Positions 45,671 to 56,179 of a stretch of DNA of 64,000 nt are shown one piece after another. This stretch comes from Flaccisagitta enflata (Eukaryota; Chaetognatha; Sagittoidea; Aphragmophora). The stretch spans positions 35,650,001-35,714,000 of the forward strand of contig OZ231126.1 of assembly GCA_965153355.1 (NCBI GenBank), read 5' to 3'. The position numbers and the translations under genes are program-made. Below the pieces are notes generated by a model. The model saw nothing but the letters and a program-made list of their open reading frames with translations. It ran no database searches and had not been told where the DNA came from. The stretch's first letter is position 1; each line of letters opens with the position of its first letter.

Positions 45671-46157
45671 ACCGATCCGTTGTGTTCGGATCGTGAGCGC
45701 AGTATATCTCAATTCACAAATCCCTTGCTCCAAGAGTCACTACAAAGCACAAAACAAGAATCGATGAACGCAGAAGCGATGAGTGGTCGGCTAAACCCGT
45801 TGTACTTAACTGTAATCGTAGTACTAATTTTACTGTAATATGCGATTGTGATACAGTCGGCTAAATGACGAGTGCGGAGACTGTATGACGCTTGTCAGGC
45901 TTAGAATATTGGAATGTTAGCTGAGATTTGGATTTTTAGACTGGGATTTATATCAATACGACTAATTTTGGAATCTCCAAGTTTGTCTCCCCCGCGAGAA
46001 ACGTTACAGACGCAGAAAAAAGAGCAAGAGACGAAATGGAAACGATTTTTTACGCAAAAGCAGCTGTTGGGCCGGACCCTCCCGACCATGTCTATCCGCT
46101 GATCTTCTACTTATAATCTATATCAATTTGCCTTATGCAGGCGTGCGCGTGCGTCTT

Positions 46158-46162
<5 letters not shown>

Positions 46163-46251
<89 letters not shown>
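46163..46251. repeat. (TGTC)n(TC)n microsatellite
   Basis: About eight GTCT units then ~28 TC units. Confidence 0.95.
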
Positions 46252-46254
<3 letters not shown>

Positions 46255-46647
46255 CTAGATAATGGTCATGTGTGTGTTTCGCGTCTGTTATGCATTCTGA
46301 TATAAGTTTAAGATAACCTATGCGGCTATGCCACTAAATCATGTTGCTGTGATAGCTAACTGACTTGGTTTCCCCTTGAAAGTAAATAAATGTGAGTTCG
46401 TTGTTTATCATAATCTTTATGGTCTACTGACTAGTGTTGGAACTCAAGATCAAGTGAATTCAGTGTGAATCTTAATGGTTAAATACATCATTACAAGAAA
46501 ATTTGGCTGCAAAGCTTTGAGTGTGAGTCATCATGGTTAAGTACATCAATACAAACAAATAAAACACATATAAGAAAAAAAATGAGAGAAAGAAGCAATA
46601 TGCGCGTTACTATAGTTATAATAGGCACTTGTGTGAAATGTAATTTT

Positions 46648-46898
46648 AGATGCGTCCCCGCATCTCTATAAGATAGTGTGTCCCTTGGTGGGAGGGGGCG
46701 TGGAGGGTGTGGAGGGGGCGCGGGGGTGGAGGGGTGGGAAACGGGGGAAGGGGCAAAGGAAGGAGGATGGGGGGAATATTGATATTTTTATATTTTGATA
46801 TTTTGATATCATTGTATCTTAATATCTTAAAATCTTTATAACTAAATATCCTACATCCAAAGAGGACGCATCTATTGGACATCTCTTTGCCTTGTTTC
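46648..46898 (-). mobile_element. HINE-like element, AGATGCG subfamily
   Basis: Hairpin AGATGCG-TCCC-CGCATCT (46648-46665). The far end has GGACGCATCT (46864-46873) and CTCTTTGCCTTGTTTC. The core has lost the GTCN tract; instead it carries a G-rich segment and GATATTTT repeats. Confidence 0.75.
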
Positions 46899-47154
46899 TT
46901 GAGTTTGTTCCCATTTCTGAACGGTTGTTTCATGTTATTGAGTTCTGTTGTTGGTTATTCTAAACGTTTGGATACGTTAATAGATTAACATGTTCCGTGG
47001 TTGTGGCTGTTGTTGTTTTTATCATAGCATTGTTGTTCTCGTTGTCGCAATTGTCGTGGATGTTGTTGTAATTGTTGTTTTTGATGTCACTGTTGTTGTT
47101 GTTGTAGTCATTGTTGTCGCTGTCATTGGTATTTGGCGAATGTTGTGACGTTGT

Positions 47155-47280
47155 TGTTGTTTTTGTTGTTTTTTGTTGTTGTTGTTGTTGTGGTGGTGGT
47201 GGTGGTGGTGGTGGTGGTGGTGGTGGTGGTGGTGGTGGTGGTGGTGGTGGTGGTGGTGGTGGTGGTGGTGGTGGTTGTTG
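47155..47280. repeat. (TTG)n(TGG)n microsatellite
   Basis: TTG units change to TGG at 47190; about 28 TGG units follow. Gly, Val and Thr frames are artefacts. Confidence 0.95.
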
Positions 47281-47394
47281 TTCTAATAGCCAATAAATTC
47301 TTTATTGACATCTTGTCAATGTTGTTGATTTAGTTGTAAAGTGAGTCATTTTCCTACTTGTGGTAGTATTGAGCCCAAATTGATGAGTCATCTT

Positions 47395-47606
47395 TTCAGT
47401 CACAGACTAGCAACTGTATAAGAAGCTTTGTTGGTCCGTCTATCGGTTTGTGCGTTGATTTGTCAGTCACGCGTGAGCAGGAAAGTGTGAGATTCATTGG
47501 GTTTTTTAGTTACCGCGTGTGTGTCTGTGTTTGGAGAGGGGAGTGGTGGGGGGTTATGCACCCCTGCCCACTCATCCGCGACGGTATTGTAACCCCGCTT
47601 GTTTTT
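47395..47606 (-). mobile_element. Decayed HINE-like element
   Basis: Left: CAACTGTATAAGAAGCTTTG and TTGGTCCGTC (hairpin lost). Right: CCCCTGCCCACTCATCCGCG then GGTATTGTAACCCCGCTTGTTTTT, the end type of the AGTTGCG subfamily. Confidence 0.6.
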
Positions 47607-47680
47607 CCAGTAGCAACAAAGCGAAGTGAGAAAAGTATTTGTTTCAGATAAAGAAATATTTGGTAATGAGACCCAATTAA

Positions 47681-49286
47681 TCAGAATACTAATTTGTTTG
47701 CTGTTATACTTTTCCCAACTTTAGCCTGTCCCCCAATTTGGATTTGGTACCCATTCGTCATTCTAGCCGTCGGTGTTCTTTGGACGATTTGAACGAGCTC
47801 AGGATTGGCATCTTTGGTTGTGGCAAAAGCAGCGGCAAACTGTTCGTCAACTCGAGCATTTTCTCCGATTTGTACTCGAATTCCGTTATCGATACCTCCA
47901 ACGGGTGACGCATCGCCGAGACTTGGGCAGCTGACTGTTTGGTTGGACGCATCGCTGGAATCTTGTCTTTCCGGGGGAATATCATCTTCCGTCCCTCCAG
48001 CTGCAGAGGAAACAATAGCAAAAATAGTATCATGGAGATGGACAAAATATGATCGACGGACGGCTGGAGGGACTGGCGTATCAGCAGATCAACATAACAA
48101 TTGGCAAATATATCCATGCTAGACATGAACAGGTCGCCCAAGGGCAATATGTGATCAGTGATGCCCGTTGCCCTGCTTTGCATGATTGTGAATTGGAATG
48201 ACAGGAAGAAGTCCTGTAGAAAACAGGGGGACTTTTGTTCGTTTGTTTAATTGTCCCTCTGTCCGTTTGTCCATCCATCCATCCGTTCATCTGTCTGTCT
48301 GTCCATCCATCCGACCCCCCCAGCCCTCTCAGACCTAAAATCTACCCTCTCAGGCCTGAAATTTCTTCTCTCAGGCCTGAAATTTATCCTCTCAGGCCTG
48401 AAATCTGCCCTCTCAGGCCTTGAATTTTGGAGGACAGAGTTCAGGCAAGAGGGCGGATTTTTGGCCTAAGAGGGCAGGATCAAGGCCTGTGAGGGTAGAT
48501 TTCAGGCCTGAGAGGGCCTGGGGGGACAAACGAATGAATGAGCAAACGAATAAAGGAACAAAAGTCCCCCTGTGTTCTACAGGACTTTGTCTCCTTCGGG
48601 GCCGCTGCCCAAAAAACGGTCATTATACCAGCCTCCTCCACGGTTCCTCGTTGACCAATGGGCACATAAGGTCTCTGCCCATTGAATTGACTCGGATATG
48701 GATAAGGTTGTTCGGAGAGCTGCGCCCAAATAACGCCGGCGAAATGTTGGCAGTTAGAGTCGGAAACGTGATAAGGTTCTTGCAGTAATTCCTGAGCGTC
48801 GATCCATTCGATGACATCGATGATGTCAAAGTTCTTTGGATGATCGTCAGCTTCGATTAATTTTATCGACAACGTGTTCTGGACGCGATCTTGACCTTCC
48901 GCTTGGAAACGGACGATCGGCGAAGGAATCGTGGTAGAAGTGAGTGGCTTTGGAGACTTTTGAATTACGATGGCTTCGATTGTTTTCTCTATAGACACAA
49001 AGTCCCCCGAGGCGAGGGAGAGATCGAGAAAATGATGCTTCAAAGACCCTTTGAAGATGCTGTAGAGCCAAGGGCAACAAGTTCTGATGACGTCGTCTGT
49101 TTGGAGTGGCGTGGCGTAGCTGCGAATGGAGGTGATCTTCATGAAAGCGGGATTTGGGTTGACGAAGTGATTGAGAACGTCTCTCAAATTGCGGCACTCG
49201 GAACTTAATTCCACATTCCCTTCCGCGTCGTACGCGAAGAACTTCAGGCGACTTCCCCAGTTGGATCCAGTTAAAGCTTCAGACAT
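47681..49286 (-). CDS. Two-exon gene: NCQHF-motif domain plus novel C-terminal domain, 325 aa
   Basis: Exons 49286-48629 and 48000-47681. Donor GCTG/GTATAA, acceptor TTTCCTCTGCAG; phase 1 on both sides; 978 nt in frame. N-terminal region ~1-210: the pair HH at 84-85 precedes a strand-like FLDLSL, then FVSIEKTIEAIVIQ (~96-109) and SDSNCQHFAGVIW (~175-187). A His followed further on by an N-C-x-H-F motif recalls papain-like/NlpC-P60-type folds such as LRAT or PPPDE families, but I cannot assign a family; activity is inference. Residues ~221-255 are a polar linker. Residues 258-325 are homologous to the C terminus of the neighbouring gene at 49842 (shared TPTA and AKV/AKI motifs, identical distance to stop). 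ATG 49286 is the first clear start; an acceptor-like CCCTAAG at 49309 means an earlier exon is possible. The intron holds a GGGCAGCGG-family element. Confidence 0.7.
48001..48628 (-). mobile_element. Intron of the 325-aa gene, filled by a GGGCAGCGG-family element
   Basis: 48209-48615 is bounded by CCTGTAGAAAACAGGGGGAC and the inverse GTCCCCCTGTGTTCTACAGG, followed at the right by GGGGCCGCTGCCC. The left outermost bases are missing. The core is a ~22-bp minisatellite of CTCTCAGGCCTGAAAT and its inverse, plus CCATCCATCCG repeats. The insertion ends 14 bp from the splice donor. Confidence 0.7.
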
Positions 49287-49643
49287 ATCAGATTTGGTGG
49301 CGCACAATCTTAGGGAATGTAAAGTTGTCAAGGAGCAATAGCATGATAAAACCCAAGGGTCTTTGGGGCAGAACTTAAGTGGTTGGATCACATAATGATT
49401 TTAAAGTATATGATGGAATCCTTAGTTGGTCTTTGGTATTAAATTTTTCAGAGGGTTTATTTCTAGAAACTGGCAACCCAGGTTACTTTACCCTACTTTT
49501 TGTCCATGATCTAACGGCAATTCTGTTAGCATTAAACGAAGAGAACAACGATTCATAATTATCAGTTTAGTAAGTCTAACTACCACCAACACAACCATGA
49601 CAGAAAGGAAAACAACTATCCCGAAGAAAACAACAACAATAAC

Positions 49644-49649
49644 GACATC

Positions 49650-49733
<84 letters not shown>
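49644..49733. repeat. (AAC)n microsatellite
   Basis: About 30 AAC units between the two related minus-strand genes. Confidence 0.95.
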
Positions 49734-49841
49734 AGCATTAGCAAAAGACCAACGACGATGTATACGTTGCAATTAGTAAGTGGCGCTGTGTAACATTGAA
49801 TGAATAAAGACATGAGGCTTGGATTCACTGAAAGATCATTG

Positions 49842-50306
49842 TCAAATGACGTAAGTATCGGCGACGATGTTTTCTACGATTTTAGCCTTGTTGCCGACTT
49901 TGACGTCCAATTTTCCGCCGGCAGTTGGCGTCTCTTTCAACCTTTGTATCATATCAGCTTTTGACGGATCCACGTCTTTGGAAACGGCAAATTTGACATT
50001 GATATTCTTCTTGACCTCGGCTTGGCCCGCGACGCGCACGCTGATGTCGCCGGCGCCTTGTCCTTGTTGAGCTTGGGCGCCACTTCGTGGTCCGGCGCCT
50101 TGTCCTTGTTGAGCTTGAGCGCCATCACGCGGCCCGGCGCCTTGTCCTTGTCGGGCTTGACATACAACGCCGCTGTCGCCGGACCCTGGACGTGCTGAAT
50201 TACCATGGGGAGCGAAAATATGAATATCATTTTAATGTTAAAAATTTCGTTTCGAGAAGTCAATGATAAAATAATTTCCATGAAAATGAAATGCCGCGGA
50301 AGTGCG

Positions 50307-50357
<51 letters not shown>

Positions 50358-50411
50358 AAGAAAAAGAAGAAGAAATAGAAAAAGAAGAAGAAGGAGAAGA
50401 AGAAGAAGAAG

Positions 50412-50452
<41 letters not shown>

Positions 50453-50527
50453 CTGAAGCAACAGCAACAACAACAATAACAACAACAACAACAGTGGACA
50501 GGAAGTATTACCTCCGCCTCCTTCCAT
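49842..50527 (-). CDS. Two-exon gene: Gly/Gln repeat plus novel C-terminal domain, 122 aa
   Basis: Exons 50527-50512 and 50194-49842. Donor GGAG/GTAATA, acceptor GGTAATTCAG; phase 1; 369 nt. The start exon gives only MEGGG; an in-frame stop lies upstream at 50561-50563 on this strand. Residues ~22-54 are a 14-residue repeat (GQGAGPRDGAQAQQ, then GQGAGPRSGAQAQQ, then GQGAG). Residues ~56-122 form the domain shared with the 325-aa gene: ISVRVAGQAEV, KDVDPSKADMIQR, TPTAGGK, VGNKAK. Same intron phase before the shared region and the same tail length point to tandem duplication with loss (or gain) of the NCQHF region. Function unknown; no signal peptide or membrane helix. Confidence 0.7.
50307..50486. 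repeat. (AAC)n(AAG)n(AAC)n microsatellite in intron
   Basis: Lies inside the intron of the 122-aa gene; AAC, then GAA-rich, then AAC again. Confidence 0.95.
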
Positions 50528-50529
50528 AT

Positions 50530-52105
50530 TTGCTGCCTCTGTTATGAGATGAATTTTCACTCAAAGCATTGAAACTCGGCTTTTTTCTAGGGGTATGTTT
50601 CTTCAGTAATAGCAATACACAATTTGTTTATTTATAAAAATCAAGACGACGAAATTGAAATGTTCAACTGAAAGGAAATCTTTGAAATCGAGGTCGACGA
50701 AAAATTATATTATAGATCTTTGAAATTGGAAACAAGTTTTTTGTCATAGAGGCAAGTTGCTTCTACGGGAAAACGACAATGTCGGTCAGTCGATCCGTCT
50801 CAGAAATCATCATCAGGACAGAGCACCATAGCTGTCCACTCCCAACGGTCGCTTATACACAACTCTATACGGTCAGTTGATCAGTTGGTCGGTCGGTCAA
50901 GAAGTTATAATGTTTAAGTAAGAAGTGAAAAAAGAAATTTTTCTGAGAATGGGAATCAAAATGTTTGGGAATTCCTGTATTCCACAAAGCATCAATATGT
51001 AACGAGTTGTCATAGCTTCCGTCCTATACTCCAAATTTTTGTCTCGTCATCATTGATGTGTAATGATTAACAGGCAAAAAAGAAGAAAAAAAAACCTGTA
51101 TGACTCAAGTCATGAAAGATTTTAGCTCGTCATCTCGGCGATTGATGTTTCTTTTTAGTTCTTGTAAAAGGTGCTAAAATTCTTCTTTTAGCATGCACGC
51201 AAAAATACCGATCCAATTACACCACGCACAAAACCACCAAAGGAGGCAATCTTGTATTCATGAGAGAGAAACAGTTTAAGGGATCAACTGTAATGGGAAT
51301 CTGCTTTAAATAGTACCACATAATCGGTCCCTTACTGTCATTTCCTTATACCGGGTCATCAATCTGGACTGGGAAAAAGTGTTAAGCTTTTCCTCGTAGC
51401 CGCTTCTTCTCACTGGTATAATAGAGTAATTTACGTATCCAGCTTTATGCGTGTTACAACTGTCACTGAACCGCGATCAAAGGCTAATGTAACAATTTCC
51501 CTTTAATACTGGTCAGGAACTTGATTTCTTTTATAGTAATATGTTTGACGCTTTTTCTGTCAAAATTTCATTGGTCTTACTGAAATACTTTGTCCACAAC
51601 ATCAATTTAAAGAAAAACAAGCATTATCGGGTATAGCTCAATTTAGCCTTAGTTTATCAAAACTGTTTTTCTTTGATTTGCTCTTTTACCTCACTGGATT
51701 GAGCAGCAAATATCAGATTTGTTTCAGTTGAAGATATCTTTATAAATCATAAAAAATATCTTTAATTTGAGACTATCCTAGCATTTGTAGCTCTAACTGA
51801 ACAAAAATGAAGGAAAACAGTTTTGAGGAAAAAGGGATATATATTGAGCTTCAGCCACAATTACTTGTTTTACTTCAAATTGATGTTGTGGACGAAATAA
51901 TTGAGACACACCAATAAAATTTTGACACAAAAACGTTAAACATAGTACTATATACGAAAATCAATTCCAGATCATTGAAGAGAAGCATCTGAGAGTAAAA
52001 GCTTAACTTAATACTTTTCCCCAATCGAGATTGATGACCCTGTAGTTTTTTATAGCTTTATTGGCGCTGATGGAAAAAAAAACTTATCAGCTTCTTTGAA
52101 TCTCA
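50530..52105. other. Intergenic sequence, no gene recognised
   Basis: 50780-50905 has CGGTCAGTCGATCCGTC and CACAACTCTATACGGTCAG then TTGGTCGGTCGGTC, remnants of a HINE-like element. The rest is AT-rich. 51340-51560 and 51590-52070 share diverged inverse segments (CGGGTCATCAATCT with ATTGATGACCCTG; AAAAGTGTTAAGCTTTT with its inverse), suggesting an old foldback element of ~700 bp. Confidence 0.4.
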
Positions 52106-52109
52106 TGAT

Positions 52110-52782
52110 ATAGGCTATTTTGCAGCCGCCTTATTCTACGCTGTTCTGGCCCCGTTCATAAAAGGCCTGCAGACGTTGTTTGATGCGTGCGCTGCTAATT
52201 GCGGTGAATGGGACATCAGACTCGACGCGAGAAAGTCCAAACATTTGGTGTTTGGATCGCGTTCAGCTCCATCACATTGTGTCAAAATCAATGGCGACAT
52301 CATACCGTGGCAGCCATCTTGCGTCTATCTCGGCATCACTGCACCCTCAAATTCGGCCCTATTTTCAATTGCTGCGTCTCTTCGAAAGTTCGAAAGTTCG
52401 AAAGTTCTATCGCTCCCTAAATTCTATTCTGAGGATAGAGGGGCGTTCTGACGATATGGTGATGCTCCGTCTTTTGGAAGCACATTGCCTTCCAGTCCTC
52501 GCCTACGGAATTGAAGTGGTCACAGTCGCAGATCGGGATGAAAAACGACACATGGGAGTGGCTTACAACGCCGTCTACCGTAAAATGTTCGGTTTCAGTT
52601 ACCGAGAAAGCGTAACTTTGCTGCAACATACTCTCGGGCGTAAGACATGGGAAGAATATGTCGAAGAAAAGAAAAAACTTTCACTGCCCGTCATCTTAAA
52701 TGTTATCGACATTCCACTGTTTATGCCTTATTATGAACCGCGTTATCTAATATTTAACTGGTCATTCCTACGTTGTGAATAA
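52110..52782 (+). pseudogene. Non-LTR retrotransposon (LINE) relic: C-terminal RT part, frameshifted
   Basis: A 5'-truncated reverse transcriptase end. LAPFIKGLQTLFDACAANCG, EWDIRLDARKSKHLVFGS and VYLGI are typical of the region after the YADD box in LINE RTs (CR1/Jockey-like). After a frameshift the frame resumes FYRSLNSILRIEGRSDD and LEAHCLPVLAYGIEV. The shift is explained by three tandem CGAAAGTT units near 52382-52405 where one is expected (16 extra bases). It ends before the (TTG)n array. Confidence 0.75.
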
Positions 52783-52921
52783 TTGATATTGTTTGGTCAG
52801 TGAATTTGAATTTGCTTAGCCTTTAGTCTGTTTACTACATGTTTACATGTGAATAAACATCATATAAAGAGACGTACCCATGCGATCACCCATCGATGTG
52901 TCTTTAAACTCGAGGTGAATC

Positions 52922-53008
<87 letters not shown>

Positions 53009-53009
53009 C
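52922..53009. repeat. (TTG)n microsatellite
   Basis: About 29 TTG units. Leu, Gln and Asn frames are artefacts. Confidence 0.95.
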
Positions 53010-53786
53010 GTTGTCGTTGTTGTTCAGAATACGACATATAACTGACTGGCTTCTTTTGATGTTCATATCCACGAACGGCTCGCGGCTTTGCTATCTTTCT
53101 CTATTTCCGAATTTATCTAAAATATTTGTGCAGCTAATGCAAAACACAACCCATCTATAAAATACATTTATTCGGCTTCATGCAGGAAAAAATCCAGTGA
53201 AAACATATCATAATGACATCATAAATATGATTGACGTGGGAAAACTATTTTTTACTTGCTTTATTGCAGGCAACAAAACATTTTCGACATTTCTCACTTG
53301 TATTGAACTGTCATACATCGCTGGTATCCCGCTTAACGTGTTTCAGTATCAGATTAGTATTTTGCATGTTTCAATCTAAAATCCTAAATAAACATCGGTA
53401 ATCAGTTATTTTGCGGCTATCTTTATAGGCCTGAAGCGCGCATGCACGGCAACTGCAACTGCACCATCAGTGACCCAACGGCATGATGACAGTTTGGAAA
53501 AAATGAATGTATATATAAAGGTAATTTATTACTTTGGAAAAGATAAGCATGATATCATTCACAGATTATCACAGATAGGAATGGTACATTACATTTCCCT
53601 CATCAACATAACTAAGGCTAGGGCAAAACCTTGCTGTTGAGCGCCATAGGAAAAAAGCATAGTTTTTACTGTATCAACCATGCCCCCAGATAAAAGTCAT
53701 GTAATAACGGATTAACCATTGCTGCCTCACTGCTGGCAAAGTTTTCGACATTTCTTGACAATTCGTGACTTGAAGGCGTCATAAGA
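53010..53786. other. Unassigned; partly 3' flank of the minus-strand exon
   Basis: No exon or element recognised. 53580-53786 is probably the 3' untranslated region of the exon at 53787-53930. Confidence 0.35.
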
Positions 53787-53930
53787 TCAGGTTTTCGATG
53801 CGAAAGTTCTCCCGTGTTGCATCTCGAGCGCGTTCTGCGATCCTCTAGCTTGCCTCACTTGCTGCTGCAGTTCGAGAGCTTCAGCAAGTTGCTGTTGGGC
53901 GTCGAGAAGATGCTGATGAGCGTCCAGCGT
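53787..53930 (-). CDS. Terminal exon, coiled-coil-like C terminus of an unknown gene
   Basis: The acceptor is TATTTGCGCACAG. Phase 0 frame of 47 codons to a TGA: TLDAHQHLLDAQQQLAEALE then LQQQVRQARGSQNALEMQ. Leu/Ala at heptad spacing and Gln/Glu richness indicate an alpha-helical coiled coil. G/C-rich third positions contrast with the flanks. The upstream exons must lie to the right, within or beyond 10 kb of satellites; none was found in the window. Confidence 0.6.
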   Translation of the reverse strand, partial: TLDAHQHLLDAQQQLAEALELQQQVRQARGSQNALEMQHGRTFASKT

Positions 53931-54092
53931 CTGTGCGCAAATAATTGACAATAAATGTCAGAAGATTGAAATCCGATTTAATGAAAAATAGATAGGCAAT
54001 GATACTACGATATAAACCTCCCAAAGAGATCAGCGTTTTAAAACAAAAATCTAAAAAGAGTATGGGTCCGCGACTAGGGTCTATCGGCGTTG

Positions 54093-54897
54093 TCAAACGG
54101 CGCTGTCAAACGGCGCTGTCAAACGGCGCTGTCAAACGGCGTTGTCAAACGGCGTTGTCTAACGGCGTTGTCTAACGGCGTTGTCTAATGGCGTTGTCTA
54201 ATGGCGTTGTCTAACGGCGTTGTCTAACGGCGTTGTCTAACGGCGTTGTCTAACGGCGTTGTCTAACGGCGTTGTCTAACGGCGTTGTCTAACGGCGTTG
54301 TCTAACGGCGTTGTCTAACGGCGTTGTCTTACGGCGTTGTCTTACGGCGTTGTCTAACGGCGTTGTCTAACGGCGTTGTCTAACGGCGTTGTCTAACGGC
54401 GTTGTCTAACGGCGTTGTCAAACGGCGTTGTCAAACGGCGTTGTCAAACGGCGTTGTCAAACGGCGTTGTCAAACGGCGTTGTCAAACGGCGTTGTCAAA
54501 CGGCGTTGTCAAACGGCGTTGTCAAACGGCGTTGTCAAACGCGTTGTCAAGCGGCGTTGTCAAGCGGCGTTGTCAACGCGTTGTCAAGCGGCGTTGTCTA
54601 GCAGCGTTGTCTAACGGCGTTGTCTAACGGCGTTGTCTTGCGTTGTCTGCGGCGTTGTCTAACAGCGTTGTCAAGCGGCGTTGTCAAACGGCGTTGTCAA
54701 ACGGCGTTGTCAAACGGCGTTGTCAAACGGCGTTGTCAAACGGCGTTGTCAAACGGCGTTGTCAAACGGCGTTGTCAAACGGCGTTGTCAAACGACGCTG
54801 TCAAACAACGCTGTCAAACGACGCTGTCAAACGACGCTGTCAAACGACGCTGTCAAAGGGCATTGTCAAATGGCATTGTCAAATGGTATTGTCAAGC
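54093..54897. repeat. 13-bp minisatellite (GGCGTTGTCAAAC)n, ~60 copies
   Basis: Blocks of GGCGTTGTCAAAC and GGCGTTGTCTAAC alternate (CAAA at the start, CTAA 54146-54415, CAAA 54417-54540, a degraded part to 54665, CAAA again). Frames read as CQTALSNGVVKRR-type repeats in several phases and are artefacts. It probably sits in the intron before the terminal exon at 53930. Confidence 0.95.
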
Positions 54898-54959
54898 GCT
54901 GACAAAGTTTCAACCAAATCATTTAAAAAATACCAAAGCTTTGCCAATTTTTCACTTTT

Positions 54960-55955
54960 AGATGGTAGGCTGTTTAGGTGGTAGGCCAGTTTGGCGGTTT
55001 TGCATGCTAAAATCTTCTAGAATCACAAACATATGTTTAGTCCTTCTGTTTAAAGACTTTATACCAAGTTTTGACCAAATTGATTGAAAAATGCTGAAGT
55101 TTTGCACGTTTTTCACTTTTAGGCTGGTAGGCTGGTTGGGTGGTAGGCCGGTTTGGTCAGTTAGCATGCTAAAATCTTTATGAATCAAATTCATATGTTG
55201 AGTCCTTCCATTTAGAGACTATATACTAAGTTTCAACCGAATCAGTTGAAAAATGCCAAAGTTATGCATGTTTCTCACTTTTAAGCTAGTAGGCTGGTTG
55301 GGTGGTAGGCCGGTTTGGCTGGTTAGCATGCTATAATCTTTACAAATCAAATACATATGTTGAGTCCTTCCATTTAGAGACTACATACCAAGTTTCAACC
55401 AAATCGGTTGAAAAATGCTGAAGTTATGCACGTTTTTCACTTTTTGGCTGGTAGGCCAGTTGGGTGGTAGGTCGGTTTGGCCGGTTAGTATGCTAAAATC
55501 TTTACAATTAAAATACATATGTTGAGTCCTTCCATTTAGAGACTACATACCAAGTTTTAACCAAATCCGTTGAAAAATGCCGAAGTTATGCACGTTTTTC
55601 ACTTTTTGGCTGGTAGGCTAGTTGGGTGGTAGGCCAGTATGGCCGGTTAGCATGCTATAATCTTTACAATTCAAATACATATGTTGAGTCCTTCCATTTA
55701 GAGACAACATACCAAGTTTTAACCAAATCCGTTGAAAAATGCCGAAGTTATGCACGTTTTTCACTTTTGGCTGGTAGGCTAGTTGGGTGGTAGGCCGGTT
55801 TGGCTGGTTAGCATGCTAAAATCTTTACAATTCAATTACATATGTTGAGTCCTTCCATTTAGAGACTACATACCAAGTTTCAACCAAATTGGTTGAAAAA
55901 TGCCAAAGTTATGCACGTTTTTCACTTTTAGGCTGGTAGGCTGGTTGGGCCGGTT
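54960..55955. repeat. ~161-bp tandem repeat, about six copies
   Basis: The marker GGTTGGGTGGTAGGCCGGTT recurs at about 55136, 55297, 55456, 55619 and 55780. Each unit includes GTTGAGTCCTTCCATTTAGA and ACCAAGTTTCAACCAAATC. Neighbouring copies are 90% or more alike by eye. Confidence 0.9.
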
Positions 55956-56179
55956 GGGTGGGTCGGATCATAACATACGCATAGGATGTAAAGCGGCTTA
56001 CCCTAGTACAACTTCCCTCTAAAAAGAAAGCGTCTCGCCTTCTTTCCCGACTTCGGCCAGCGGACAAGTGGCTTAACAATAGGCGAAAATGAGGACAAGT
56101 GGGTGGACAACGGAGAAGATTAGAGGGACAAGAAGCCCAAAACCGCCCCCCCCAAAAAAAATCCATCATTAACCAGCGA

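Noticed and set aside
47758-48183. 141-codon minus-strand frame over the second exon of the 325-aa gene
   Set aside because: It is a different phase from the one that joins the first exon and matches the paralogous C terminus; its N-terminal half lies in the intron repeat.
54402-54984. Repeat proteins of CQTALSNGVVKRR type
   Set aside because: 13-bp minisatellite; identical repeats appear in every phase as the frame cycles.
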